This document shows, piece by piece, positions 23,185 through 37,700 of a stretch of DNA of 64,000 nt (within the stretch, counting starts at the first letter, position 1; each line of letters opens with the position of its first letter). The DNA lies in assembly GCA_021432635.1 (NCBI GenBank), contig MU270112.1, positions 1 to 64,000 on the forward strand, read 5' to 3'. Source of the stretch: Thozetella sp. PMI_491. Its lineage: Eukaryota > Ascomycota > Sordariomycetes > Chaetosphaeriales > Chaetosphaeriaceae. Both the position numbers and the translations under genes were made by a program. Below the pieces are notes generated by a model. That model did no database searches. It saw only the letters and a program-made list of their open reading frames with translations, and was not told where the DNA came from.

Positions 23185-23513
23185 TATAAAGCCTTAAAGT
23201 ATATAGCCTTATAATAAAGTATATAACTATAAGTAAAACTTAAAAGGTTTTTAAATAAGAAAGAATAACTAATATAACTCTAGTATAAGCTATAAGTAGC
23301 CTAGGAGTTAAGCAGGAAATATAAGGGCTTTAAAGCTAAGTTAAGACTAAATTTAAGAAGAGAACCCTTTCCTTATATAAGTAGAAACCTTAAGGGCCTT
23401 AAACTTAAGAATTTTAAGGATTAGTTTTTATTATAGTTTTAATACTAGTATTAAATATATTCCTCTTCTTATAGCTAAGCTTTTACTCTTTAAGACTTGT
23501 TTAAAGTATTATA
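23185..23513 (+). repeat. 5' LTR of the Gypsy fossil
   Basis: 329 bp, colinear with 29897-30225; both share a TATAGCCTTATAATAAAGTA block near the start and TAGCTAAGCTTTTACTCTTT near the end. Confidence 0.85.
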
Positions 23514-26500
23514 ATTCTAATCCTTTTACTTAAAGCTCTCTTATAAAAAGGTAAATAGCTAATAAGTTAACTTTAAATAACTTATAACTCTCTAAGGAAT
23601 ATCTTTAGCTATAATAATAATAAATATTATTATAAGTAGTAAATTAAATAAGCTATTAAATACTATCCTAACTCTAAAAGCTATAGAAGAGTAGACTTAA
23701 ACCCTAGAAAATAACTTGTAAAATATAATTAACTAAGTCTAAGTATATATTAATACCTTAGAGGATTTACTATAGCTTTAAGCTAAAAAAGTATAATTAT
23801 TATATTAAATTAAAAGTATATCCTTATAAAAATATTATTAATCTTATTTTAAAAGTATAGACTTTTAAGATAATAACTTAGATAAAGAAGTTAAGGTTTA
23901 TTATTTAATATAGTTACTTTATATAATCTTATATTAAGTATAAGATAATTAACTTATTAATATTTAATATACTTTTAATAAGGCTTTATAAAGATATAAA
24001 TTAAATTAAAACTAGATCTTATTAATACTTAATAATATAGATAAAAACTATTATATTTAATAGAATAAATACTTAGACTTAATAAATAAAACACTTTAAA
24101 ATTAAGCTTAAAATATATAGGAAACTTTTTAAATATAGATTTTAAACCTAGTTAAAAATACTAGAAATAAAAACATAAATATATTAATATAAATAAAAGA
24201 GGCTTATTAATAAAGTAATTAAAGCTCTTAAGATTTTTAACTTTATTTAAATAGCCTAGAAAAGTATAAGCCTTAAAAGATAAAAGAAGAAAGTGCTTTA
24301 TTCTTTTATAATAAGCTTAATATTAAACTATAAAACTACTTAGTATTATATAGTAATAATCTACTTAAGAATTACTAGGAAATAATAGTTAAAGCAAAAA
24401 TAATATAAGAAGCTTATTTTACCTATAAAAATTAGATTAGAATAAATAACTAAGCTTTTCAACCTTTAAAGCTTTTATAAAAGTATTAATTATTATGCCT
24501 TAAAACCTTAAAAATCTTAAGGAGTTCTTTAAGAAGAATATATAAAAACCTAGTAAAGAGATATTAAACCACTTAATAAATAAGAATATTTATTATTATA
24601 ATTATAATATATTAAAGTATTATACTAACTAATACTTTTAATTAAGAAAGACTATTTTTACTTTTAAGTATAAGGTTTAAAAAATCTAATTAAAGTAAGA
24701 GGAAAAAAAAGAATATTAGATAATACTTTAAACTAGTATTTAATATAAGAGTAATTATAACTCTTATTCTTTTTATAAAGGGGATAATTTACTTTTAAAA
24801 TACTTTATTATAAACTATAAAGTTATAGTTAATCTTAATACTTATTTTATTATAAGCCTTATAAATTATATAAGTATTTCTACTTATAATATATATTAAA
24901 TTAACCTAGAAATAAAAGATTATTAAAGTTAAATTAAGACTTATTTATATCTTTATCTTATAATAAATTATAAGGTATTAAAAAAAGGGAGTAAAGTCTT
25001 ATTATTTAATAATACTTTAAGTATATATAAGATATTTTTAAATATTAAATCTAACTAATAATAGTATAAATAATATTTTTACTAGATTAAAATAAATAAT
25101 CTATAATAATTTATTAAATATTTATATAATAAAGTAGTTATTTTTATTATTATTAAAACCTTTAAACTTATATTAATAAATAAGATAATTAAGTTAAAAG
25201 AGAAAAAAAGGAAAATTAAAAAACTATTAAAGGAGCTTTAAGCTTATATTATAGTCTTTAATTATAAGAAAGTAAAGTTCTTACCTTTTTTTAAGAATAT
25301 TAATTATATTATTAATCTTATACTTAATTTTATATTATTATATAAATAAACTTACTCTTTTTCTTATATAAAGCTTTAAAAAGCTAAAAGATATATCTAA
25401 GAGAAGCTTATAAAAGAATATATATAAGCCTTTAAGAGTCTTATAAAAGTATTTATTTTATTTATTTCTAAGAAAGATAAAATATTATAGTTATATATAG
25501 ATTATAAGAGATTTAATAAAGTAATAATAAAGAATTATTATACTCTCTCTTTAATTTTAAAGATTTTTAATAGGATTTTAAGAGCTAAAGTGTTTTTAAA
25601 CTAGATATTAAAAAAGCTTATTATAAGATTTAAATAAAAAAAGAAGATAAGTAAAAGATAGTGTTTTAGACTTAATATAGTTATTATAAGTACCTAGTTA
25701 TACTTTTTAGCCTTATTAATATATTAGTAATATTTTAAAGTTGTATATATATTACTCTTAATATCTTATTAAATTATATTTATATAGCTTATTTTAATAA
25801 TATATTAGTCTTTATAAAAGACTAAGAAAGTTATATTTAAGCTTTATATATTATATTAAATTACTTAAAAGATATATAGTTATATATTAAAACTAATATA
25901 TATACTTTTTATAAAGACTAAATAAAATTCCTTAGATTTATTATCTTAGACTAAAAAATTATAATAAATCTAGCTAGGATTTAAACTATAATTAAATAGC
26001 TTATACTTAAGATATACTATAATATCTAAGTATTTTTAAGCTTTTATAACTTTTATTAATACTTTATAACTAAATATATTAAGATTATATAACCCTTAAT
26101 AATACTTTTTAAAGAAAATATAAAGGAAAAGAAACTAGGGAAGATAATCTTTAAAAATAAGGAAATATAAATATTTTATTACTCTATTAAGGAGTTTTAA
26201 TAAGTGTTTTTATTATAATACTTTAATTTAAAAAGGCTTATATATATAGATATTAATACCTTTAACTTTATAAGGTTAGTTATACTTTTATAACTTAATA
26301 ACTAAGAAGTTTAATACTTTATAACTTTTTACTTTATTAAGTGTTAAAGAGTAAAGCTTAACTATTATATTAAAAATAAAGAGATAATAACTATAATAAA
26401 AGCCTTTAAATATTAATATTATTACTTAAAAGATAATAAATACCTAATATAAGCTTACTTAGACTATATAAATCTTTAGAGGTTTATAAAGTAATTATAA

Positions 26501-29500
26501 CTAAAAGGCTAATAAGCTTATTAATATATTTACTTAGTAAGATTTAATGTTAAGATTTATTATTAGCCTAAAAGGTTAAACCTAATAGATAAACTTTTAA
26601 GATAACTAGACTATATAAGAGAAATAAATTAAGCTTATAAGATATTATATTTAGCTATACTATAAGAAAAGCTTTAAACTATATAAAACCTTAATAATAT
26701 AATATTTATAATATAAAATATCTTAAGTTAAAAAGATTTAAAAAAGACTTTTAAGGAGATTATTAGGGAATAAGAAATAGTTTTTATCCTTATAATAAAC
26801 TAAGAGAGTTAAAATAAGAGTTATTTTAAATAAAGCCTAATATAATATTATATTAAAGTATATTATATCTAAGCTAAGTAAAGTAAAGACTTAAAAATAA
26901 CTCTTAATAAGTTTATATTAAAAATATAAGAGATTAACTAAGAGATATAAAAATAAATTATAAGAGTAAAAGACTTAAAACTAAATAAAAACCTTAAAAA
27001 AGCTAGATATAAATAGTAAACCCTAAAAAAAGCTTTATATATTATAATAAATTATAAATATTAAATAGATTATCTTTAAAATAAGAGGTTCTTATTTTAT
27101 ACTATAATAATCTTTTAACTAGTTATAATAATAATAAGAGGATAAGAGAACTTATTAGTTATAGTTTTACTTAGAGAGGTTTAAATAAAAAGATTAAAGA
27201 ATATATTACTAGCTATAAAATCTATTAGAGAATAATAATAAAATATTATTAATCTTATAGTAAGTTATAACTACTTTTCTTACTTATTTAACCCTAGGAT
27301 AAATTATTAATAGACTTTATTATTAAGTTATTACTTATAAAATATATAGGCTAAAATATAGATATAATATTAGTTAAAATAAAATATTATATTAAAGTAT
27401 ATAAATTTATACTAGTATTATTTATTATAAACTTAGTAGAGTTATTAATAGTATTTTATTATAAAATTAAGCTAAAATATAATTTATCTTAAGAAATAGT
27501 TTTAAATAAGAGGTTTATTTTTATTAATAAGTTTTAAGGGTAGTTATATTATTAAACTAAGATATAAAAGCAACTCTTTACTACTTATTATTTATAAATA
27601 AATAGATAAACTAAGTAGATAAATTAAGTCTTAAAATATTATTTATATTATTATTATAGTAAAGAATAACTTAACTAGTTATAGTTATTTTTAATTATTA
27701 AATATATATATAATAATACTAAAAGTATTATAATAAAGATAAGCTCCTTTAAAGTATTACTAAGATATTCTCTAGACTTTTAAAACTAAATTAAGGATAA
27801 TTTACCTAAGAAGAAAATACTAGCTATTATAAAATATATTTAAAAGCTTTATAACTTAAGAGAAAAGTTATAAGTATTAAAAGTAAGTAATAAAGATATA
27901 AACTAAGTGTTATAATAAAAAGTATATATAGTTAAAACTAAAATATAATAACTTTATAAGGCTTTTAATTAAGAATCTTAGGCTAAAAAGAGTAAACCTA
28001 AAGCTAAGACCTAAGTATATTAAACTATTAAAAGTCTTTAAACTTATAAGATTATAAGTATATAAAATAGCTTTATTAAAGAAATATAATTACTTATATA
28101 ATATATTCTTAATAAGCTTATTAAAACTATAATATCTTTTAAAAAAAAGAGTATTTAAAAGACTTTATAAAGCTACTTAACCTTAAAGATAATCTTAAAG
28201 AATAAGAAGTTAAAAAAGTATAAAAGGAAAAGATTAAAGAGAATAAAGTTTTTTACTTAGTTAATTAGGTAAACTAGCCTATAAAATATAACTAATAAGT
28301 CTTTATTAAAGATATATAAAATACTTAAAAGGCTATTAAAGTATATTAAAAAAAGAAAAGAGGGTTAAAATACTAGTAAATTATAGATAATACTTAATAG
28401 TTATAAAAAAGTATTACTTAAAGATCTTAATATTAAAAAGTAAGATTATAATTATTAATTATATAGTTAAGTTATACTTATCTAAATAATTAAAAAAAAC
28501 TAATAATAGTAAAAACTACTTAAAATTATATAGATATCTAAATATTAAACATTAGAAATATTATTATAAAGCTAGGCTATAAAGCTAAAGATTTACTTAT
28601 TATTAAAAGAAGTCGCTTAATAATAAATACTATTAAGAGTAATAAGACTATAATAATTAAAAACTATAGAAATTATAATAATTTTATTATAAATCTAGAT
28701 AAAAATAGCTTTATTATCCTTTAAATATATTATAAGTATCTTATTTATATACTTATTAAAGTATTTATAAGCTTATAACTAGGCTATTATATTTTTATCT
28801 TTAACTATACTATAAGATAAGATATTTAACTCTTAGTTAAGTATAATTATATAACTACTATCTTATAAGAATATATTAGTAAGATATTACTAAAATAATA
28901 CTAAAATAAGAGAGACTTATAATAAGATTAATAATGGTTTAATATTAGTTTAAAGACTATAATAAAATAAAAAGAGTATATTACTTATATATAAACTAAT
29001 AATACTCTTAAAAAATACCTTAGAAACTAAGGTTAGTTAAAAGGGTTTTCTTAGGGAAGCCTTACTACTTATAGACTATATTTTAAGCTTTTTAATATTT
29101 AAGAGTTTATACTCCTTTTTATAAGTAGTTATAAAAGTATAAAAAACTAAGACAATATATATTATAAATAGCTTAATAACTTTATATTAAGCTATAATTA
29201 CCTTATTTTTATTAGAGGTATATATAAAAAGCTTTAGCTTTTTAATTAAATAGTGTTTAATAATATTAAAAGTCTTTTTAAAAGACTTAAATAAGAATAA
29301 AGTATTACCTAGGATAATAATAAGAACTTATTAAGGGCTTTATTAGTAAAACCACCTTAAAAAACTTATAATTAAAATAGAAAATCCTCCTAATTTATAT
29401 AACTTTTTACCCTTTTTATAAGAAGTATAATATAAAGAGTTAATATTTTTAAAGAGTAAAGCTAAAGGCTTTACCTTGCTTTTTTTTAACTATATCTAGT

Positions 29501-29896
29501 TAAGAAGTAATAGCCTTATTATAAAGTAGGATATCTTTAAAAAATAAGGGTGATTAGCTTTATTTTAATAGTAAATTAAAAAGAAATTATAGGAAAATAT
29601 AATAATAATAATAAAAAGGATTAAAGTAACTAATATAAGAATAATAAACTAAAGGTAAAAAGAAAGGGATTACTAAGAGATTCTAAAGAAAAAAGAAAGA
29701 GTTTTTACACCTAGGGTAAAATAAAGCTAAAAAGCTAAGAGGCTAATAAAAATAAAATAATTATAACACTAAAATTTACTAGAGTAACCTAAACTAAATT
29801 ATATTATATCTATATTTAAAACCTAAAGAAGTCTTTATAATTACCTAGTTAGACCTTATTATAATTAAGGATAGCTATATTAAAAGAGAAGATAAT

Positions 29897-30225
29897 TATA
29901 AGGCTTTAGAGTATATAGCCTTATAATAAAGTATATAGTTATAAGTAGAACCTAAAAGGTTCCTAAGTAAGAAAGAATAGCTAGTATAACTCTAATATAA
30001 GCTATAAATAGCCTAAGAGTTAGATAGGAAATATAAGAGCTTTAAAGCTAAGTTAGGACTAAATCTAGGAAGAAAACTCTTCTCTTATATAAGTAAGAAC
30101 CTTATAGGCCTCGAATTTAAGGACCTTAAGGATTAGTCTCTATTATAGTCATAGTGTTAACACTAAATATATTCCCCTTTTTATAGCTAAGCTTTTACTC
30201 TTTAAGATTTGCCTAGGATATTATA
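29897..30225 (+). repeat. 3' LTR of the Gypsy fossil
   Basis: 329 bp, the same length as the 5' copy and somewhat less AT-rich. TTATA follows at 30226-30230, matching the five bases before 23185. Confidence 0.85.
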
Positions 30226-30230
30226 TTATA

Positions 30231-31079
30231 TAACTATTAATTTAAAAGCCTAAGCTAAGAGAGGTTTTAATTTAAATATAAAACATTTAAAATAATAATA
30301 AAAGATATTAATACCTACTAACTACTTAAGAGGAAATACTTTAGTATATATTATAGTAATAAAAGCTTCTCCTTAACTTATTTTAATAATATTCCTTTAA
30401 GTCTTAAATATTTATATATTATACTTAAAGCTAGTCTTAAGTTATCCAGCTAATTCTTTTAAATAAATTAATAGCTATAAAGTTATAATAAACTCTATCT
30501 ATAATTTAAAGTTAATTTATATTATTAAAGTTGTTTAAGAATTAACAAGGTAATAACTTATAAAATAAGAGTTAATAATCCTATAATTAAAGCTATTATA
30601 AGTATTAAATTTATATAAGATATATGCCTTAATTATAATAAGGATATATATTATTATTCTACTAGTTATTTAAATTTTAAAGAGTATATAATATTAATTT
30701 TATATAGCTAATTATCTTTAAAGTAGTAAGACCTACTACTTAAATATAAAAGTCTTTAGCTATTATATATTAAATACTTTCTAATAATTTATATTTCTAA
30801 GCTATATTATAGCTTAGTTTTTAAGGTATATTAATCTATATTAATATACTATTAAAAAAAGAGAATGAAGATCTAAATGTGCTGGGTAGTATAGAGAAAC
30901 AGATATGGGAGTACACTGAATTTGAAGCGATCAGGTACAGTTAGAGTGCTATCTGACCTCTATCTATTAGAGTGATTTCCTAGGGCCTTGCTAGGGCCAA
31001 GACTAGTAAAAGACAAGCAAGGAGATGTCTACTAGTAATGTTTATGTTAAAATAAAGAGTGGTAGATTGAGAGTCGATT
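30231..31079. other. AT-rich flank grading into gene-island DNA
   Basis: AT-rich, RIP-like sequence to about 30.86 kb, then an abrupt change to balanced composition. No gene or assignable element. Confidence 0.5.
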
Positions 31080-31250
31080 ATCGATCCAAACTTTAAGGGT
31101 GACTGTGGATGACTGAATAGGGTGTGAATCAATAACTATATGTGGATCAAGACCTGATTTTGTATTGATGTATCGATTTAGACTTTAAGGGCGACAATTG
31201 ATGATTGACCTGGATGTAACTCAACAGCGATTTACGGATTCAGACTTTTT
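31080..31250. repeat. Imperfect tandem duplication, period about 92 bp
   Basis: Two units start at 31080 and 31172. Each opens with ATCGAT(C/T)(C/T)A(A/G)ACTTTAAGGG and ends near GGATCAAGAC or GGATTCAGAC about 75 bp later. The differences are mainly substitutions. It sits between the RIP block and the polyketide synthase; its function is unknown. Confidence 0.65.
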
Positions 31251-31318
31251 CCGCTACGTCAATTCTCTCGTTGAGTGGGCCATCCTGCGCGCTGTAACCA
31301 CTACGCTAGCCATCTACC
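31237..31318 (-). other. tRNA-like A-box/B-box pair, possible SINE or tRNA relic
   Basis: On the minus strand a TGGCTAGCGTAGTGGTTA stretch includes a perfect RNA polymerase III A-box (about 31308-31298). A B-box-like GTCTGAATCC follows at 31246-31237, about 63 bp downstream from box to box. That is longer than in an intronless tRNA, and I cannot fold a convincing acceptor stem. A tRNA-derived SINE or relic is the best guess. Confidence 0.3.
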
Positions 31319-31748
31319 TAAGTCAACGCGTATGTTTCGGTCATGCGTAACCAGTGTTGTCTCTTTAAGAGAATGCTTGCTATGAAAATAACTATGAACT
31401 AAACGTTTAATGAAACAAGCGTTGTGGTATCAACAAACGTTGTCGTAGATTCTGATATATAATATGGGGCAATACTGTATAGTACTCCGTACACTCTTGG
31501 TTTAATTGTCACAAGAGTACGTGAAAGCTAGAGTGGCACGGAGCATATCTTACCCACCCAGCATCTGGAGGCGCATAGTCACACGAAATCTGTTTCCTAC
31601 CTGCGCCTGGGCAATTCAAGATTCTGGGGATAAGCTGCCAATTGTTTTTTTATGCTCTGTCCACCCGCCAAATGACTCGAAACGTTATCCTAAAGGGCCA
31701 AGACGTGACTTGACGTCGCCATGAGTAGATGCTGCTTCAACGGTAATC

Positions 31749-34700
31749 TCAAGCCGCCGTGGCACCCTGGGCATCCAGCTTCACGAGTTTGCTAACTTTG
31801 GCGATGTTCTCGCTCAGTTTGGCCATGCTCTCATCCCCCATGATGTCGAGGACATCCACGTCGGCGGCCATATTTTTGTTCAACCAGTTTCGGAACTCCA
31901 CCGCCACCAGCGAGTCGACGCCATAAAAGTGGATGGGCTTGCTCGTGTCGACGTCCTCAGGTGCGGTGGCCATGACAGACGCTAAACGCCTCACAACTGC
32001 CTCCAGGACGATAGCGGACGCTTCTTCCAGCGTTGTCGCCATTTGCAACGCGGCGCGAGTCGCTGCAAAGGACTCCCGCTCCTCGCCGCCGTCCAAAGAC
32101 CCGTCCGAGCTCGACTGGAGCAGGGTGAACAGCGGGTAGTTGAGGAAGGAGGGCTCGGGGATTCCTTTGCGCATGAAGGCGGCTCGGGTAGCGAGTCCAA
32201 CGGCGACTTGGGCGTCCTCGGTCATTGCTGCATTCATGCAGTATTCCAAGACCGCGTGGAACTCGTCCTCTCGGATCGATTTTACAGCGAGTGCGTAAGG
32301 ATTTAGTGTGTCTTGATGCTCAGCAATGAATCCGACTGAAAGCATGCTTCCGAGGTCGATGCTGGTGCCGGGAACGCCGTTACGTTTACGATACTCGGCT
32401 AACGCATCTTGGTACGTATTTCCCGCGGCATAGTTTGACTGTCCTCGGTTGCCAATAATGCCGCAGATCGACGACAACATGATGAAGAAGTCCATATCTC
32501 GGGGCAACTGCTCGTGCAGATTCCAGGAACCCTGTACCTTTGGAGCCACCGCGGCCATGAATTCTCGGTGCTGCATCGTCTCGAAAGCCGAATCCTAGGA
32601 AACAAAAGCAAGTGAGCAACAAAACCCCAGAGACTTCGTAGAAAACCCCCCTCCCCGGCTGCCATCGTCTTGGAGGTAGGAAACGGGTCACAGACCTTGA
32701 GTTGCATAGCACCTTGGATGCACCCTCGTATGGGTGGCATGGAGCCCGAGGACTCCGACAGTGCGCGGTGTAAATCACCAGAGTTGCTGACATCACAGGA
32801 GAAAGCCATGGCTTGGCATCCGCCTGCCTCCAGCTCTTGCAATAATTGCTGGGCAGCTTCGCTGGATGCACCATTGCGGGAGAGGAATATCAGGTTTCGC
32901 GCACCGCGCGAAACCATCCACCTTGCCGTGCTACGACCTAGACCTCCCAATCCTCCCGAGAGAACGTAGCTGGCATCGGCCCGGAGACGATATTGCTTGT
33001 GCGGTCGGGGAATCACCTATTTGCAGTTCGGTTAGGAGGGCGATAATGGAGAATGGGAGGAGGTGTTAGACAAACCGGTACAAGATCGCCAGGGTTGGCA
33101 GTAAGCACAACCTTGCCGATGTGGTTCCCAGACTGAAGGAGTCGGAAACACTCCTCCATCTTGCTGTATGGGAAGATGTTCAGGGGATTCGGTTTTGTGA
33201 AGACCCCCTCCTCCCAGCACTTCATTGTGTCCCGAAGCAGCCTCGCCGTGGTCTTTTGATCCAGTCTCATGACAGTTTCTAGATCACATGAGGCGAATGT
33301 GACGTTTCGGGAAAAAGGAAACATGTCGAGTCGCCTATTGGAGTAAATGTCGCGTTTTCCGATCTCCACAAACCGCCCAAACGGTGCTATGCAGTCCCAT
33401 GACACCCGGAGGGCCTCTCCCGAGAGGGAATTGAGGATCACATCTACTCCACGGTTCTTGGTGAGGCGCATGATGCCCTTGGAAAATACCAGGTCTCGAC
33501 TAGAGAATATGTGGTCCTCAGGGATGCCGTAAGTCTCCATCAGGATGTCCTTCTTCTCTTCCGTGGAGACTGTGGCAAAGATCTCAGCCCCGACGTGACG
33601 GGCGAGCATGACGGCGGCCTGTCCGACGCCGCCGGCCGCGGCATGGATCAGCACAGATTCGTCGCTGCGCAATCTCGCCAGATCGACAAGACAGTAGTAG
33701 GCGGTGCAGGCAACCACAGGAAGGGCGGCGGCTTCTTCAAAGCTTAGGGCGTCTGGGATCTTGGCGACAGCTACGCTTACAGTGCGAGCGAAGGTCTGAA
33801 AGCAACCGGTGCGGGACGCCAATATGGCAACGCGGTCTCCCACGTTCACGTCCTTGACCATTTTGCCGATTCGGCTGACGATTCCCGCGCCTTCGGCACC
33901 GAGGGTATCACCTCGGACCTCGCCCATGGCGCTCATCACGTCTCGGAAGTTGAGACCGGTCGCCCGAATCTCTACCTCGACGTCGTCCGGTTCGAGGTCG
34001 GTGCTGTACACGTCGCAGTCCACGAACTGCAACCTGTTGAGCAGACCAGGGCAGCCCGTGCTCAGCTTCAAGCAACGAGTGGGGTCGGATCGGAATGGTT
34101 GCGGTGTCGTCATGGCCTTCCCGGTTCGTGCTACCAAGAAGTCGTCCAGGGATGGTGCATTGACCAGGCGGTTGATGAGCACGACATTGTCCGAAACCAT
34201 ATACTCGGCATTGCGCTGCTGGCCGTCTTGCAGGAACTGGTAGCCGTATATCCCCGAAACGTTGGACGCGATGTAGCTGGAGGGAATGCTCAGCAGCTCC
34301 TGCGTAGGCTTGTCAAATGCGAGGATAACGAGGTTGGACCCGTCTAGGTCCCTCTCCCACCGCAGGCTCCGGAGGATTCCAGTGGAAAGGGCCATGCCAG
34401 GTTCTGCCACAGCATCCGCTTTTATCCAGAGCACCCCTCTACAGGTCGTCAGAAGCCGGCGCACGGTCGCAAACTGGTCTTCCGTGATGGTGGGGAACAC
34501 GGGGCTGCCGAGTTCGTCCAGGACGATGGCGTTCATCTCCTTCAGATCAAACCTCTCGAGGCCACAATAGTCGGTGATGATTTCCACAGAATGCACGCCA
34601 CGAGCCTCTAGGGATGCCTTGACCTCGACTGCCAGACCGTGGAGGCTGGCCGGACAGAACAATCCCGTCGTCGCTTCCGGAAGGATCGGGGGCTGAGTAG

Positions 34701-37700
34701 GCTCTGGCGAGGTGGAGATTATCAAGCTTTGAGCGTGAATACCGTCGTCATCGTGGTCACGGAGGGAGATATCAGCGCCACTGAAGCCTGCCTTCCGCAG
34801 TTGTTCGTCCCACTGGGATTCCTTCAGCAGGGGACCGAGCTGTCGATTCTCCTCTTCTCCGAGCCACCATCCCGGAAGCGTCCCAAAGATCAGGCCGCCG
34901 GAGAGCAACTCTAGATTCACGGCTTCCTGCAGGAGCAGTTTACCTCCGGCCCTGAGGAGGCGTCGCACATTGCCGAGCGTCCGCTCGAGATTCCTGGTCG
35001 CGTGCAAGACATTCGCCGCGATGACAACATCGTACTGACCCTCCTCGAAATCCTGTGCTGTTGGGTCTTGCTCAATATCGAGCTTTCGGAAATCGATGAT
35101 GTGATTCCAGCTTCGGAACTTGGCCTTTGCCTTCTCGAAGAAGCCTGGGGAGATGTCCGTATAGGTGTATCTCGCTAGTCTGGAGAGGCCGTTGATCCCA
35201 GCCAGAGCCTCTAGCACAGGAAGCGTCGTACCGCCTGTGCCGGCCCCAATTTCCAAGACCCTCAGGTTGCTGTGTTTGAGGCTGAAGACGTCAAGATAGG
35301 ACCTCAGGTAGTGATGGATCGTCTCCGTCCCATGTACCTCTTGGTAATATGCATCCAGGAGATTGTCCTCAAACATGAGCTGCAGTGCGTCGGCCTCACG
35401 TCGCAATATCGAGACAAGATTGGAGCCGATTCGGATCGCCATGCGAGCTTCTGGTCCGGTTTTCTCAATCTCCTTGACGAGCTTTTCTCTCAGAGATGAC
35501 ATCCTCATTACCGTATTCCACTCAGGGACCTGATGTAGCACGAGGCCCTTCTGGAACTGGGCTTGCTGGTGCTTCATCCATGTCAGGTACTTCTGGAGGT
35601 GTTCGGGCAAGTCGTCGAGCTTGTCGTTTTCGAGCTCCTTCAATGCTTGGTTCCCGTACATGACCGTAGCCAAGTTGAAAGCCTGTGCCATCTTCGTGAC
35701 AGCCTCCACGCTGTGTTTGTCTGCTCTAAGATCCCGCTTGACGTGATTCTCCACTTGAAGATTGTCGAGAAGGTCGATGTCTGGCGCCCATCGAACTGCG
35801 TAGCCAAGTTGGCGATCCAGGTGACTGGAAGAATCGGATTGTAGTGGGACAAACTGAACGTCCTGGAACCGGATCTTGGGTGACTTTGTTTCTGGGTCCC
35901 AAGCGTCGATGGACCCTACGAATCGGTTGTAGGACTCTCTTGCTGCAACCGCGTGAGTGCGAAATTTGGACCGTGGCTCATTGGCCATGTCCCTCGCGAC
36001 CCAGATTTCCTTGATGGCAACCGGAACCATGGGTTCCGCAAGCCTGTCCACACCGATCAAGTCCTGGGCTGCAGCGAGAAACACGTGCAGCATGCTGTCC
36101 ATGGTGGCAGGGTGGATAATATGTGGATGGGTGAACTTCATTGGCATCGATTCGGCAACGTCTGGGACACAGACGGTCCCCAGGGCTACTCCGGCATTCC
36201 CGCCCTTCGTGACGTCCGTCAGGTTCTTGAAGAGTGGGCCGAAAGAGAGGCCAACGGTCTCGAGCTCGGAGTATGACCGAACCATGTCATGCGGCAGCTT
36301 GCACGTATTGCTGTATTCCTCGAATTTCTGGAGCTGCGCCTGCCTTTCCAGCTCGGTTTCCTGCCCGCCCACGCCGGGGTTGTGGTGGGTCTTGTGTTCC
36401 GTGCTGATCATGCCCCGACAGTGCTCTCTCCAGTCGTCAGTGCTGGGGTTGTACGATAGAAGCTTGAAATCCCGCCAGATCCCAGAGACACCGAGGTTCG
36501 ACTCTTTAGTGGATGGCATGGAGAAAACCGTCTCTATGCCGTCTTCCGTTTCCGGGACCTGCAGGGCCGATATGATGGCTACGTCACGCAGCCGGAAGCC
36601 CGTCACCTTCACGCCCTCAGCTTCCGAGAGCTGGCGTGCGGCCTCGACGGCCATGATGAGGAAGCCGACTCCCGGATACAGGATGCGGCCGGTGACTCTG
36701 TGGTCCTTGAGCCACGGGTTCTCCGAGACGCGGATCGTATGTCTCCAAGCTGGGTCTTGATTCCTCCAGTCAGGCACCGGCGCCCCCAGCAGATCATGAC
36801 GTGGCTGTTTCCGGAATCTGAAGTTCTTGCTAAGTCTACTCTCCGGCCAGTATTCCTGATCATGGTTGAAGGGATAGGATGGCAGATCTACTAGCATCCT
36901 TGGTCCGGAGACCTTTCCGCCGAGGCCGTGGGACTCGGCCATGTTCACGGCGGTTAGATCCACGGGATAGCCGCTGCAGAATAGCTTCCCGGCCGTCTGG
37001 AGTGTGCAGCTGACTCCGGGCTCTTTATTATGGACCAAGTAGGAGTAGTCCACGGTCTGGGTTGCTTGGTGCAAGGATAATGTGTCTCGAGAAGCACTCT
37101 GCAGGGCTGGATGAGGCCCTATCTCCAACAGGTGCTGCAGCGGGCCCTTGGATCCGCGATCCACGTGAAGCTTTTTTCTGCCTTCCTCTGCCGGGAAACA
37201 CATTTTCTGAAGCGCATCGGAGAATCGGACAGGGCTCACTAAGTTGGTAACCCAGTATTCTGCAGACTGAAGCTCGGCGACGGAGACTTCGGCACCAGTG
37301 ACGGTCGAGAAGAAAGGACGAGAGCCGTGCCGCTTATCACTGTTCGATTGAGGTCTCTGCAAAACATCCTTGACGAGCTCTAGGTACTCTTGGGTGCCTG
37401 GCTTCATGTGGTTCGAGTGGTAGGCGTTGCGCACGCTTAATCTCTTATTGAAGACCCCCTTGTCGTTTAGCAATTGTTCCAGCCGGTCAATCTTGCGCTC
37501 GTCGCCGGACACAGTAATATTTCTGGGACTGTTGAAACAAGCCATGGTCAGTTCTCCCGGCAATTCCTGGTCTACCTCCCTCAGGTAGTCCTGGAGAGAG
37601 TCTGCGTCGACGCCCGCGGCTAGCATCGCGCCGCCTGACCCAGCGAGCTTCGCAGACACCACCCCACGGAAGTACGCAATGCCCCACGCGAATTCGCGGG

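Larger units (their letters stand above)
23185..30225 (+). mobile_element. Gypsy-type LTR retrotransposon fossil
   Basis: Ty3/gypsy element of 7041 bp, structurally whole but coding-dead, with very many breaks from RIP. LTRs of equal length (329 bp) lie at 23185-23513 and 29897-30225, with TTATA directly outside both ends; in such AT-rich DNA this short duplication is weaker evidence than the LTRs. A purine-rich tract precedes the 3' LTR. Gag is probably about 23.9-24.7 kb. Reverse transcriptase is centred on 25.4-26.0 kb, where the active-site block can still be recognised near 25.79 kb. RNase H follows near 26.2-26.5 kb and integrase near 26.6-27.7 kb. The RT-RNase H-integrase order indicates Gypsy rather than Copia. 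Age cannot be judged from LTR divergence because of RIP. Confidence 0.88.

Noticed and set aside
32386-32874. Extra minus-strand genes inside the 3' part of the PKS
   Set aside because: They overlap KR/ACP exons and an intron in other frames, and their content follows the PKS codon pattern.
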